Source: Acheta domesticus (lineage: Eukaryota; Arthropoda; Insecta; Orthoptera; Gryllidae). Taken from it: a DNA stretch of 64,000 nucleotides. This document shows, one piece after another, positions 1 to 9,636 of this stretch. Where the stretch lies: the NCBI GenBank assembly GCA_031308135.1, contig JAHLJT010000631.1, positions 217,994,611 through 218,058,610 on the forward strand, written 5' to 3'. Below the pieces are notes generated by a model. It was not told the origin of the DNA, made no database searches, and was given only the letters and a program-made list of their open reading frames with translations. Both the position numbers and the translations under genes were made by a program. How positions within the stretch are numbered: the first letter of the stretch is position 1; each line of letters opens with the position of its first letter.

Positions 1-225
1 ACCGCTAGTTTTCTATCAACGTCCTGCTAAGTCCCCTCACGTCTCACTATGTCAGCCACATCTCATCACGTTCAGCCACGTCACGCCACATTGCGCCACA
101 TCGCGTCACATCCCGCCATGTGCATTACGTTTCACCTTGACCAGCTAAGTTGCTCCATATCCCCCCCAAGTCCCGCCACAACCCGGCACGCACCAACACG
201 CCCCACTGTATCTCGTTTTTTTTGG
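1..225. repeat. Degenerate ~10-bp minisatellite
   Basis: From about 60 to 125 the sequence reads as successive 10-mers of the type CACGTCACGC, CACATTGCGC, CACATCGCGT, CACATCCCGC; the flanks are looser versions. The period is visible by eye and the copies are strongly diverged. Short open frames across it reflect the repeat, not a gene. A similar pyrimidine-rich array at 535-675 may be the other half of the same array. Confidence 0.6.
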
Positions 226-534
226 AGGTTGGACATGTTTTACCATAAGTTACGTACTTCTCAATCCGGCAACGTGTCACCACGTTTAAGGACCAAACAT
301 ACAAAACGTGAAATGTACATTTGGCAGAAATTCAGTTCTTCTGTTGTTTCTATTCAAGAAATGTATTCCCAGAAAGAACGTAAGATATCTTACAATATTC
401 GTTGAGTTAAAGACGGTGTTGAAAAGTGTACAATTCGTGCTATAATTTTTCATTTTTATTGGAGAAGAATGTAGTGGACGTGACACGTTTCGAACGTTTG
501 CACCTCGTTTTACCTTATCTAATCTCGTTTCAGC
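226..534. other. Unrecognised spacer between the two 10-bp arrays
   Basis: About 300 bases of mixed composition separating two similar minisatellites. It could be an insertion that split one array. I see no coding motif, terminal repeat or target duplication. Confidence 0.4.
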
Positions 535-675
535 TCATATCACCCCACCTTTTCACGTCTCCTTTCCAGGTCACCTTCCACCTTTTTCCACGTTCACCTT
601 TCCAGGTCTTTCCCGCTCTTTCCCGGTCTTTCCAGGTCTTGACACGTGACGACACATTCCGCTACGTTCCAACAC
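535..675. repeat. Degenerate 10-bp pyrimidine-rich minisatellite
   Basis: Successive ~10-base units such as CTTTCCCGCT, CTTTCCCGGT and CTTTCCAGGT, then looser CACGT-type units. The period matches the array at 1-225 but the consensus is more T-rich. Confidence 0.55.
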
Positions 676-699
676 ACCCCACCAGGACTAGACACGCCC

Positions 700-885
700 G
701 TCCACTCTCCATGTTGTGCCTTGGGTCGCCAGGCTGCGCCACGGAGCTGCCACCCTCGCTTCGCTGTCTGCGGGAGACGGTGCATCCGCCTCGCCTCGCG
801 GCTGTCCCCCAGGGCACGCGCCACCCGCGGGGCGGACAGCGCCGCCTCGAGGGCCCAGCCACCGCCCGCGCGCCACTGGCTTATT
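700..885. other. GC-rich, CpG-dense block
   Basis: A compact GC-rich stretch in an AT-rich surround with many CG dinucleotides. Overlapping open frames occur on both strands, as expected from a low density of stop codons in GC-rich DNA. None has a recognisable domain. Similar blocks occur at 35370-35660 and 58370-58640. It could be a promoter-type CpG island or part of a repeat; the sequence alone does not decide. Confidence 0.4.
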
Positions 886-1295
886 GACTCACTCCCACAA
901 TAATTATCGGCGATGGCGCACGCTACTGGATAATTCATGCTGCCTTTGCCCACGTCGTTATTCAGTTCATGATAAAAACAATTCTTGCATTCTTTATACT
1001 GCCTTCTTGTCTAAAAATGTTGTTATATTTATAATAAGATAATGATAATAATAACAATAAAAAATAATCATCTTAATTCTGTAGAAGATGTACCATTTGT
1101 CATCATAGCAACTGCTCGCTCAATAAAAATTTGAAAAAGTATATACAAAAAATTACAATTAAACGATAATTCAATAATCCTTAAATCCAAAAAAATCTGT
1201 CATCTAGGAAACATGCCCGAATAGTTCGTACCATGCTGAATTTATCATGAGCTATAACCAAGAAGGTGGCCTGCGAATGTGGGCCCCACACACTT
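886..1295. other. AT-rich stretch, nothing recognised
   Basis: AT-rich sequence with short A runs and no open frame, terminal repeat or RNA-like element that I can support. Confidence 0.5.
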
Positions 1296-1329
1296 GAGAA
1301 AAACCTGATGATTTCGGAAGCTTAAGACA

Positions 1330-1372
<43 letters not shown>

Positions 1373-1521
1373 GAATAATGGAATAATTAATGATAATGAT
1401 AATAATGATGATAATAATAATAATAATAATAATAATAAACTCCCTGGTAATTCAAAGAATGGGAAGTGCAAGAAATTGCTTTATTTGGAACAGCCCACAT
1501 TTTGCGCAAAGTATTGTAGAG
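1296..1521 (+). repeat. Tandem unit 1, empty-site version of the Dong-bearing unit
   Basis: The unit runs from an anchor containing ACCTGATGATTTCGGAAGCT, through an AAT/GAT microsatellite, to a Y-family segment ending near GTATTGTAGAG. The same anchor recurs at about 1525-1567. The same microsatellite interruptions and Y segment recur at 5615-5782. Unit 2 is therefore a second copy with a ~4 kb retrotransposon inside its microsatellite, and unit 1 shows the arrangement without it. Confidence 0.7.
1331..1438 (+). repeat. (TAA)n microsatellite with TGA interruptions
   Basis: Nearly continuous AAT/TAA trinucleotides with ATG/GAT interruptions. The interruption pattern is very similar to the tract at 5615-5696, which supports common origin of the two flanks. 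Confidence 0.95.
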
Positions 1522-1948
1522 AAAGAAAACCTGATGATTTCGGAAGCTTAAGACAGTAATAATATAATAATAATAATAATAATAATAAACCCCGTGTGGT
1601 GTCGGGGGTTTTAGTAGAATAGCACCATGGGACCTCCCCTGTCGTAGAAGGCGACTAATCGGAGCAGCTGTCCGCTGTCATTCCTCTAAACATCCTGCAA
1701 TTCCCACTTTTAACTTGGTGTGTCATTACTTCCACTTACTTGTGGCACATTTCTGTTTCTGTCCTGTAGGCCAATCTTTCTATCGCCAACTCTTGTGTTT
1801 CTGACCCCGACGCTATTAGGTTTGGCGAGGGCTAGGGAGTCGTTTCTATTTTACCCTTCTATTCTAACTCTTTTTTCCACTGCCCTCTTCCCTTCTCCCG
1901 TTTCCTTTAAGCTGGCGGTAGCTTAAAAACGCACAGACCCATCACAGT

Positions 1949-2603
1949 ATGGAGACACGAAGCATGAGACGCCTCGGAAAAAAGCCGCTGCCTGGGGAGC
2001 GCCAGGGCGCGCCTGGAGCTGGTGCTGGGCGTGACAGCGTGAGAGCCACCAGTGGTAGTGTGCCGATGAGGCGGGCAACTACCGGGTTACCCGAACAAGA
2101 TACAGCCCATAGTAGTATCAAACCCTACCCAACAACACCTAAGGGTAAACGATGGGGGAAGTGTTGCTGGAGTGTGTACTCCCGAGCCCACGACTCTCGT
2201 CCCGTCAACAAGGCAACGTACCATGTGGACAGAAGAAATGAACGAATATGTGGTGCGGTGCTACTATAGATTGACTAAACTAGAGACATCGAAAGATCCA
2301 TTCACTACTGAACTACATAGATTAGTTACAGAGAAGTATCCCAGCTTACGCCGTAAGACAGTGCAGAATGTTATAGATCAACGTAGATCAATATTTACGA
2401 ACAGGAGAATAGCTGCGGACAGAATCAATGCGATCAAGGAGGAAGTAGCTGTAGAATTGGGCATGGTAGAGAAGACGGATACCAGAGATGAGAATGAAGG
2501 ACATCAAGATCGTTGTTACGGAAGACATTGCACTTCACAAAAAGGAGGAGGAAGATGTCTTCAAGCTAACTATATGAAGTATGGAGAATCTGTTGTACCC
2601 TAA
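1949..2603 (+). pseudogene. R4/Dong-like ORF, N-terminal Myb-like DNA-binding region
   Basis: Two overlapping frames (1949-2269 and 2172-2603) make up the start of the element's protein. The first is basic and low in hydrophobics. The second contains a region beginning WTEEMNEYVVRCYY and extending about 75 residues with spaced Trp/Tyr/Leu and basic residues, resembling the Myb-like DNA-binding region seen at the N-terminus of related elements. It would contact target DNA during target-primed reverse transcription. The change of frame lies between about 2172 and 2230. ATG 1949 is the first ATG of the longest upstream frame, so the true start is uncertain. The frame is lost again near 2600. Confidence 0.6.
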
Positions 2604-3230
2604 GACCTACGCTGCCAAAAATTATCTTTAAAACAGATACAAAAGGCATCATCAGCAATGTCAACCGCATAATAACTGATCAGTTAAAAGATGAAAGCTC
2701 ACTAGATGACTTGCATACCATGACATATATAGGAGACAATGACAGTTCTCATTCTTAATGGGCAACACATCAGTAGTACAAAGCCAGTACGGAAGAAAAA
2801 TCCAACACTCCACCATGGGAGAGAAGACTATGTTCCAAGATTGAACAGATCAGAAGGAATATTGGCCATACTGACCCAATACGCAAAACCGAATGCTTCA
2901 TCTAAAGTTAGGAGAGCTGGAGCAATTATCTTGGAACGCCTGAAGACGCAGGAGAACACTGGACTGGACACGGTATTGGACACTCAAAAACAAGGCTTTG
3001 CTGCACTTGCGAAGAGGTTAAAACGTTACCGAAAAAGTCAGGCACGTCGTAGAGACAACAACCAGTTTAGAAACAACCAAAAGAACTTCTTCAGAAAACT
3101 AAGATCTACAGCATCCAATATAGAAACAGACGGAGACATCGCACCCAAGGCCGAAGACGCTTTCAGTTTCTGGCAAAATGTGTGGGGTGAATCTGTTGAA
3201 ACACAAAAAGGCAAAATGGCAGAGGACTGA
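2604..3230 (+). pseudogene. R4/Dong-like ORF, linker and start of reverse transcriptase
   Basis: Coding sequence continues in one frame to about 2740 and then in the frame 2739-3230. The second piece is lysine/arginine-rich, with RLKRYRKSQARRRDNNQFR in the middle and an aromatic stretch (FSFWQNVWGE) near its end, as commonly precedes the fingers of non-LTR reverse transcriptases. It ends at a stop at 3228-3230 just before the RT core, and the continuation after the stop stays in the same frame, so a nonsense change is likely. No enzymatic motif is present in this part. Confidence 0.55.
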
Positions 3231-4044
3231 AAAGCAACGTATGTCCAGATTGAAAACAATGTTAAACTGAAAATCAGTGAAGAAGATGTGAAAATAGCCC
3301 TGACGAAAACATTGAACTGGAAGGCACCAGGACCCGATGGATTGCAAAATTTCTGGTTAAAGAAATTCACCGGAATCCACAAACATCTTGCCAAGTGTTA
3401 CACTGGTGTATTGGAAGACCCGCAGACAATGCCTCCGTTCATGACAGAAGGGATCACCTACCTACTCCCCAAAGAGAACACAGACAGAGCTGATCCAGCA
3501 AAATACCGCCCTATCACATGTCTCCCAACTTTGTATAAGCTGCTCACATCCATCATAAGCAGCAAAATATACCAACACCTAGACAACAACAAAATATTGG
3601 ATGAAGAGCAAAAGGGATGCCATAAGGGATCACGAGGATGTAAGGAACAACTGATAGTAGATTCCATCATTACCAACACTGTAAAACAGAAAAAAGGATC
3701 ATTGTATACCGCATACATAGACTATCAGAAAGCATTTGACAGTGTCCCACACACGTGGCTGAGTGAAGTGTTGGAAATCTATGGGTTGAGAATCATGTAA
3801 AGGGATTCCTGAGATATGCAATGGATCACTGGAGTACTAACTTGCAACTGAGTACTGACAAAACGGATGTTCACGTTGGGAATATTAAAATCAAGAGAGG
3901 TATCTTCCAAGGTGACGCTCTCAGTCCTTTGTGGTTTTGTCTTGCTGTGAAACCACTAACAGCGATGCTAAATCGTCAGGAGAGGGGATTTAAGCTGGAA
4001 CAATCAGGAGCACAAGTAAGTCACCTTTTTATATGGATGACTTG
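3231..4044 (+). pseudogene. R4/Dong-like reverse transcriptase, fingers and palm
   Basis: The frame 3288-3800 carries classical non-LTR RT blocks in order: NWKAPGPDG near its start, KYRPITCLPTLYKLLT in the middle, and motif A as YIDYQKAFDSVPH near the end, with the first catalytic Asp. After a frame change at about 3800, the frame 3821-4045 has IFQGDALSPLWFCLA, the block that precedes the catalytic YxDD. A further change of frame at a T run near 4025-4030 separates it from YMDD. The enzyme would copy element RNA at the nicked target. As assembled it is split into three frames and cannot be made as one protein. Confidence 0.85.
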
Positions 4045-5523
4045 AAAGTGTATGCTGAAAACAAAAGTCATCTTCACAGCCTCCTAGATTGTGTAGGAAA
4101 ATTCAGTAATGACGTGAACATGAAACTTGGCCTCGACAAGTGCAGAATTAGCTGTATGAGTAAAGGAGAATGGGTTGAACATCCTGGATATGAAGTAAAT
4201 AAAGAGCAAGGCACCATCAAAGGAATGGCCGAGGAAGAGAATTACAAATATCTCGGATATTTGCAGTCTAAAGGGATCCAAGACAAACTTGCCAAGGAAA
4301 TGGTGGGTAATAACTACATCCAGAGGGTGCGCGCCATCTTGAAGACAGAGTTGAGTGCACGCAACACAGCAAAAGCTGTCAACATATATGCAGCCTCAGT
4401 ACTCACTTATTCCTTTGGAATACTAAAATGGACCGACACCGAACTGAAGAACCTTGACATAAAAACAAGGAAGGAATTTTCTAAAGCAAGAGCACACCAC
4501 CCACACAGTTCAATTGAACGGTTCCATATGCCCCGTACAGAGGGCGGCAGAGGTATTCCTAGTGTCACGACCAGGCATTATAAGCAAGTAGAAAATCTTA
4601 GAGACTACTTCCTCCAGAAAGCAAAATCCAGTGAGTGGATGACTGCAATTATAAAGGCAGATCGCAGAGCCACACCTCTGAAACTCTCCGACTTAATGTA
4701 TGATCCTTCCTCGAAGATCCCCGCAAACGAACAACAACTAGAAAGATGGAGGAGTAAAGCCCTCCACGGCCGTTACAGAAACACATTAGAAAGCAATGAA
4801 ATAAATCTGCAAGCTTCTTTGGCCTACCTGCAAACTGGTAACCTGTTTGCGGAAACGGAAGGCTTCATAATGGCGATTCAAGACCAGGTAATCGCAACGA
4901 GAGCTTACTGCAAGTACATCATGCGTGAAAACCTACAAAATGCCAACTGCAGAATGTGTGGCCAAAAAGAGGAAGGGATCGATCACATTATTTCTGGATG
5001 CTCAGTTTTAGCGCCAAAACAATACCTTGACAGGCACAATCGTGTGGCCAAGATAATACACCAGGCTCTCAGGCAAAAGTATTTTGGAGATGAGAAGCAG
5101 GCGCCTTACTACTCTTATGAACCACCACCCATAAGAGAAGATGAAAGTTGCAAACTTTACTGGAACCGCCCAATACAAACGGATAAACAAATCCCAAACA
5201 ACATCCCGGACATTGTACTGGTTTTGAAGGCTGAAAGAAAAACTTTCATAATCGATATTGCAGTCCCTCTACCAGCCAATCTAAAGAAAACACACACGGA
5301 AAAAATTAATAAATACCTGCCATTGGCAGATGAAATCAAATCAATGTGGGGTATGGCAAAAGTCACAGTGGTACCAGTAGTTATTGGCGCTACAGGTGAA
5401 ATTCCCATCACATTGAACAGCAGTATTGACATCTTAGACTTGCACCGTGATGTGTACATATCCCTCCAGAAGTCCGTAATCTTGGACACCTGCAGTATTG
5501 TCCGACGAATACTGGGAGAGTAG
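4033..5523 (+). pseudogene. R4/Dong-like YMDD motif, thumb, CCHC finger and RLE endonuclease
   Basis: The longest clean frame in the window (496 codons). It opens with MDDLKVYA; reading one residue upstream gives YMDD, the catalytic RT motif C. Residues ~70-250 form the RT thumb with the conserved YKYLGYLQ and GGRGI segments. A CX2CX8HX4C finger starts near residue 306 (CRMC...H...C). The endonuclease follows, with Pro-Asp at ~392-393 and Asp at ~408 in a PD-X14-D arrangement, typical of restriction-enzyme-like nucleases of R2/R4-type elements that nick the target. It ends with TAG at 5521-5523. The ATG at 4033 is inside motif C and is not a natural start. Only the upstream frameshifts disable this part. 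Confidence 0.9.
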
Positions 5524-5614
5524 ATGAGCAAGATGTTATGCAGAAATCTTACGTCCTTTGGCTACACAGTCCCGGAGTAAGATGTTGGCCTCCATTAAAA
5601 AGGAGTGAAATAAA

Positions 5615-5665
5615 ATAATAATAATAATAATAATAATGATAATAATGATAATGATAATAATGATG

Positions 5666-5696
<31 letters not shown>
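5615..5696 (+). repeat. (TAA)n microsatellite flanking the 3' end of the Dong-like element
   Basis: AAT repeats with GAT/ATG interruptions in nearly the same order as at 1331-1438. It marks the downstream half of the tract into which the retrotransposon inserted. Confidence 0.95.
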
Positions 5697-5697
<1 letters not shown>

Positions 5698-5880
5698 CTC
5701 CCTGGTAATTCAAAAGAATGGGAAGTGCAAGAAATTGCTTTATTTGGAACAGCCCACATTTTGCGCAAAGTATTGTAGAGGCACCGACAGTTCCTAGATC
5801 TGCTCCTTAGGTAGCTGGTTGCAACCTGGAGTAGATTTTATATTCAGCCGACTCATAACATCTTTAGTCGTGATGTAATG
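5697..5880 (+). repeat. Dispersed repeat family Y, copy 2
   Basis: Contains GGGAAGTGCAAGAAATTGC, then TTTATTTGGAACAGCCCAC, and further on a CTCCAGGTTGC-type segment in reverse complement. The same order occurs at 1440-1521 (partial), at 6415-6612 (diverged), and in reverse complement at 23488-23720 and 34660-34885. Each copy lies beside an AAT/ATT/ATC-rich tract, suggesting a short retroposon with a trinucleotide tail. No coding capacity. Confidence 0.75.
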
Positions 5881-5939
<59 letters not shown>

Positions 5940-5943
5940 GAAT
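5881..5943 (+). repeat. (AAT)n microsatellite
   Basis: About 19 consecutive AAT units following the Y copy. Open frames rich in Tyr or Leu on the minus strand here come from this tract. Confidence 0.95.
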
Positions 5944-5949
5944 AGTGGT

Positions 5950-6262
5950 AGTAATGTCGGGCTCGCTATGGCTATGGCAGAAGTGCCGTGGCGATCTCGA
6001 ACGGAAGAATCGTGGGTTCGAGTCCCGCCTCGGGCATGGGTGTGTTTGTGTTTGCATGTGTGTCGTCCATTCACCGTTCGTGATCATCACCATCATCCCA
6101 TCTTTACCCTTCCAGGTCTAACAACCCTGGGGGATAAAAATCGGATTCAGCTTAATGCTGAGCCCCTCATGAATCATAAGTATCTGTCATCGAGATAAAC
6201 TGGTAATGAGCCCCAGCTGCATGTCTGCGTTGTCCGAGACGGCCTATTCGCGAATAAAATAA
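5950..6262 (+). mobile_element. tRNA-derived SINE
   Basis: An internal promoter B box is visible as GGGTTCGAGTCCC at about 6012-6024, inside a tRNA-like 3' half (GTGGGTTCGAGTCCCGCC). It is followed by GGGCATGGGTGTG and a ~200-bp body, and by an AATAATAAT-rich tail near 6255-6280. The A-box side is degenerate. It would have been transcribed by RNA polymerase III and moved by a LINE. No acceptor stem closes properly, so this is not a functional tRNA gene. Confidence 0.8.
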
Positions 6263-6414
6263 TAATAGTAATATATTTAAATCGTAATTAATAATATCGT
6301 AATAAATTGGAAATCGAGATCAAACGAATGCGGGACTCAAGAGCACAAGTTGTCCAGTTAGTTATAGAAGCTCTGAGATTATTTTTGGCAAAAGTTGTGT
6401 AAGAACTTGGGTAA

Positions 6415-6612
6415 ACACCAACGTAAATCAAAAGACTGGGAAGTGCAAAACAAAAGACTGGGAAGTGCAAAGTGCAATTGCTTTATTTGGAACAACCGAC
6501 ATTTTGTACAAAATATTGTAGAGACACCGGCAGTCCCTACATATGCTCCTTAGGAAGATGAGTGCAACTTCGAGTAGATTTTATATTCAACGAACTTATA
6601 AAATATTTATTC
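6415..6612 (+). repeat. Dispersed repeat family Y, copy 3 (diverged)
   Basis: Contains two tandem copies of an ~18-bp piece (CAAAAGACTGGGAAGTGCAA), then ATTGCTTTATTTGGAACA, TATTGTAGAGACACCGGCAG and ATTTTATATTCAACGAACTT in the same order as copy 2. Confidence 0.7.
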
Positions 6613-8769
6613 GTGTGTAAGAGAAATAAGGATTGAACATAATTTCTGACCATGACTCTGCTCATGACTATAATCACATTTTGTAACGATAGTTTTAATG
6701 TTACTAGCGGACACTGAAATGACAAAAAGAAGCAAAGTAAACATTGTTTGACATAATTAATATAGGAAGATGCTAATGTTGAATAAATTCGTGCATTGTT
6801 GCATTTTGTGTATTTTCATACATTCGTACTTCACTGAAATCAAATATTACGTGACATGAAGTACCGTTCAGCGACTCGCTTAAAACGTTCCACATGCGTT
6901 TCGTCTGCAGACGAATTGTATACCCACATTAACTCCAGATACTCACATTAACTGATGCATATACGTTCGCATTCTCCCCAGTTTACTCTTCAACGGTAAT
7001 AATTGGCAATCAAATGCGACGTATTTTATTTCCAGAGATACAATGATAATAATTGTTTTCCAGAGAATACATCTGAGATTGGTAACGCAAATATTGAACT
7101 TTATTGAGCTCTCCCTGAATGCAAACTATCGCAAATAGTTCCGTGCGCATGTACGATTATTTTCATTACTTCGCTACTCGGAATCCAATCCGTTCCCCTT
7201 GTGAATTGGATGGTTGTAAATGTTTAATTTGCCAGCAAATGAACACCAAGTGCAGTTTGACTTAATTAGAGACAAGAACTGTCACCACAATGTTGTTGCT
7301 CTTATTTATTCATTCTTTTACCAGTTTTAATTAAGCGAACAGTTGGTATTACATTTTCCTAAGTATTTAGTCAGTTCTCTCAGATCTCACGTACGACGTG
7401 GCCTTGTTGCGAATTTCCTCCCCTTCAAATATTACATGACTCGGCCAAAATTGGATTTGTTGCGAAGTTCAGCAGTCGCTGAACTAACCATTCACCCAGC
7501 GAGACTTGCACACGAGTAAGCAACGGAACCACCCCGTCCATTACATTCGGACTGTTCTACTGCATGCGGACGTGTTTGTGTAGCATTTGAAACACACCCT
7601 AGGGTTATGAGAGGTGAAAATACCTTTAGTATCTTATGCGACGAAAAAAATAGCACATAAATGAATTGACAGATCATTTTCATTTGATTATTTCAGATGC
7701 AAACGAGTAAGAAATTAACTTCAAGGTTTTACCGCATATAAAATATCCAGAGACAATGTATTCGGATTTTTCATCTCCAAATTTAAACCACTTTTTTGCC
7801 GCGATGTTCACTATTTTCTTCTAGTAACTGTACAGTAGACACAATGTAAATGAACAGATGAACAGTAAAAATGTTTGACTTTATTGAAGCAAAAAATCAA
7901 AAAGCAGTACTACATTTGGTTTGCTACAACATAACACACATACTCTCATATAATTGGAAATGTATAATTTGAAATTTGAGGAATTGTACAAATGAGAAGA
8001 AAATAATACAGTAGCAGCCATGTAATTCAGGGACTCAGCAGAAGAAACTATTTGATACATTTTAGAATATTACCAGAAATTGTGTCAACTTTAAACGAAA
8101 AGCCGATCATTCAATGTTTCTAAACCAAATTTCTGATGATATATCTGATCGATTTGAGAAGCGCATTGTTTCGTAGGACGTGTTTGACTTCTTTTATTGT
8201 TATGCTAGTAATTAATGATCCAAGAACAAAGCTTTTAAAGCCCTGTTCTGCTAGCGTGATAGCTTACTGGCAGGTCATACAGCGCATATGCCGGCGACGG
8301 ACAGCGAATGATGTCCATTGCTCGGGTGTTCCCATTTTGAAACTTTAGATCGCTATGCTAATGAATAACATGCCGATAGTACTGCTAGTTGTAAAAGAAT
8401 GAAACGTTTAAATAAGAAGCACATTATGAGGTCATTTAATTTTCGAAGATAATTATTTTTTGAACAAAAAACAGGTTGCTAACCATTGGAAGTTTTATTA
8501 AATGTGTCATTTTTAAATTAATTTTCTTTCTTAAATGTCTGCAGAGAACCCCAATTGGTTGGATTAAGTGGTTAGGAATCTCAGCTTCAAATCCTTGCCT
8601 TTACCAATATGATCCGAGCATTTGGGGCGTCAGGATCCCTCTCTCCGCGTAACCCTGTTTAGTGCCTGTGTCACGAAATGCGATGGAATCGTCACTCGAA
8701 CAAAGTTATGCCGTTACTTTTGTTCCAAATTTAACATATCTCTTGCGGAGATCAACCAAATGATTGCTT
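6613..8769. other. No recognisable gene or repeat
   Basis: About 2.1 kb of AT-rich sequence with only short unrelated open frames (for example 7492-7683 minus, 8136-8348 plus), none with a recognisable motif. I found no terminal repeats or RNA structure. It ends where the first copy of the large duplication begins. Confidence 0.5.
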
Positions 8770-9487
8770 AAACTTATGGGTCATTTCTCTATCATACTGA
8801 TAAGTTTGGAGGTGGTTGAATTCGTTTAAGGATGACCGGGAACAGGTGGTCGATGAAACCCGCGCTGGACGACCTTCAACCAGCACAACCAATGACAATT
8901 TGACCCGTGTGCGCGATAACACAGTTAAATTCTGACCGTCGGTTGAGTGTCCGAGTGATTGCAAAAACAATCAACATTCCCAAAACAATTTTACACAAAC
9001 TGGTGACCGATAAATTGGACATGATTAATGAGTGTTCTAAGCTTGTTTCTAAGCTGCTGACCAACGAACAGAAGAATCACCATCGCGTTCGTGAGTTTAA
9101 GGTGAAGCAAATCTTGACAACTTTGCCCCAACCTCCCTACAATTGAACTGAATTGCCTTATTTTACGTGAGAGACTCAGGCCATGAGGCCTGCTCTTCCG
9201 TCAAATTCCGTACAATTCGCACATGGCTCCAGCAGACTTCTTTCTCTTCCCGTGGATCAAGACCACCTGAAAGGATTCCATTTGGATCGATTGATGCCAT
9301 CCAAGACGCCGCCTTACCGAGATTCTCCTGAAAGCTTTCCATGACGCGTTTCCTACGTGGCAGATTCATTGGAAAAAGTGTATGGATGCCCAAGGGAACC
9401 ACTTAGAAGAATATTAAACTTTTGTAACAATATCTACAATCAATATATTGGTTTTAGAAAACATTTATTACTTTCCGGACACACCGC
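8770..9487 (+). pseudogene. mariner-like transposase remnant, copy A
   Basis: The early part reads NSFKDDREQVVDETRAGRPS, then SDRRLSVRVIAKTINIPKTI and a KLLTNEQK segment, matching the helix-turn-helix and linker of mariner-family transposases. It then jumps to the C-terminal end (APADFFLFP, FHDAFPTWQIHWKKCMDAQG). The middle of a ~345-residue transposase, with the first two catalytic aspartates, is missing. At the third catalytic position (usual SPD) the sequence reads NSHMAP. The right end resembles a mariner terminus (TTTCCGGACACACCG at about 9473-9487). No matching left terminus is seen; the element starts inside its coding region at the duplication edge. Confidence 0.85.
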
Positions 9488-9636
9488 ATATTTCATATTT
9501 CGATAGAACTGGGTGACTTACAGTCTCAGGCAAAGCGAATGACTTTACTTAATATGTATAACTTTCATAGCGGTCGCTGAGCAGTTGCACTGCGCTGAGA
9601 GCCGAAACAATCAAACGATGCAACAGACGAAAACTA

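Larger units (their letters stand above)
1589..5614 (+). mobile_element. R4/Dong-like non-LTR retrotransposon, dead
   Basis: A ~4 kb element bounded on both sides by (TAA)n. It holds the remains of one long ORF in several frames: an N-terminal Myb-like region, reverse transcriptase, a CCHC finger and a C-terminal restriction-enzyme-like endonuclease. A single ORF with a C-terminal RLE defines the early-branching non-LTR group (R2, R4, NeSL, CRE), and the R4/Dong lineage is known to insert into TAA repeats. I infer R4/Dong from architecture plus target. There is no poly(A); the 3' end runs into TAAAATAATAAT. Several frameshifts make this copy non-functional as assembled. Confidence 0.8.

Noticed and set aside
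594..953. Possible gene in the GC-rich block
   Set aside because: Open in several frames at once on both strands; no domain, as expected from low stop density.
5960..6035. Functional tRNA gene
   Set aside because: B box is good but the cloverleaf does not close and a SINE body follows.
5794..6096. Leu- or Tyr-run proteins on the minus strand
   Set aside because: They are translations of the (AAT)n microsatellite.
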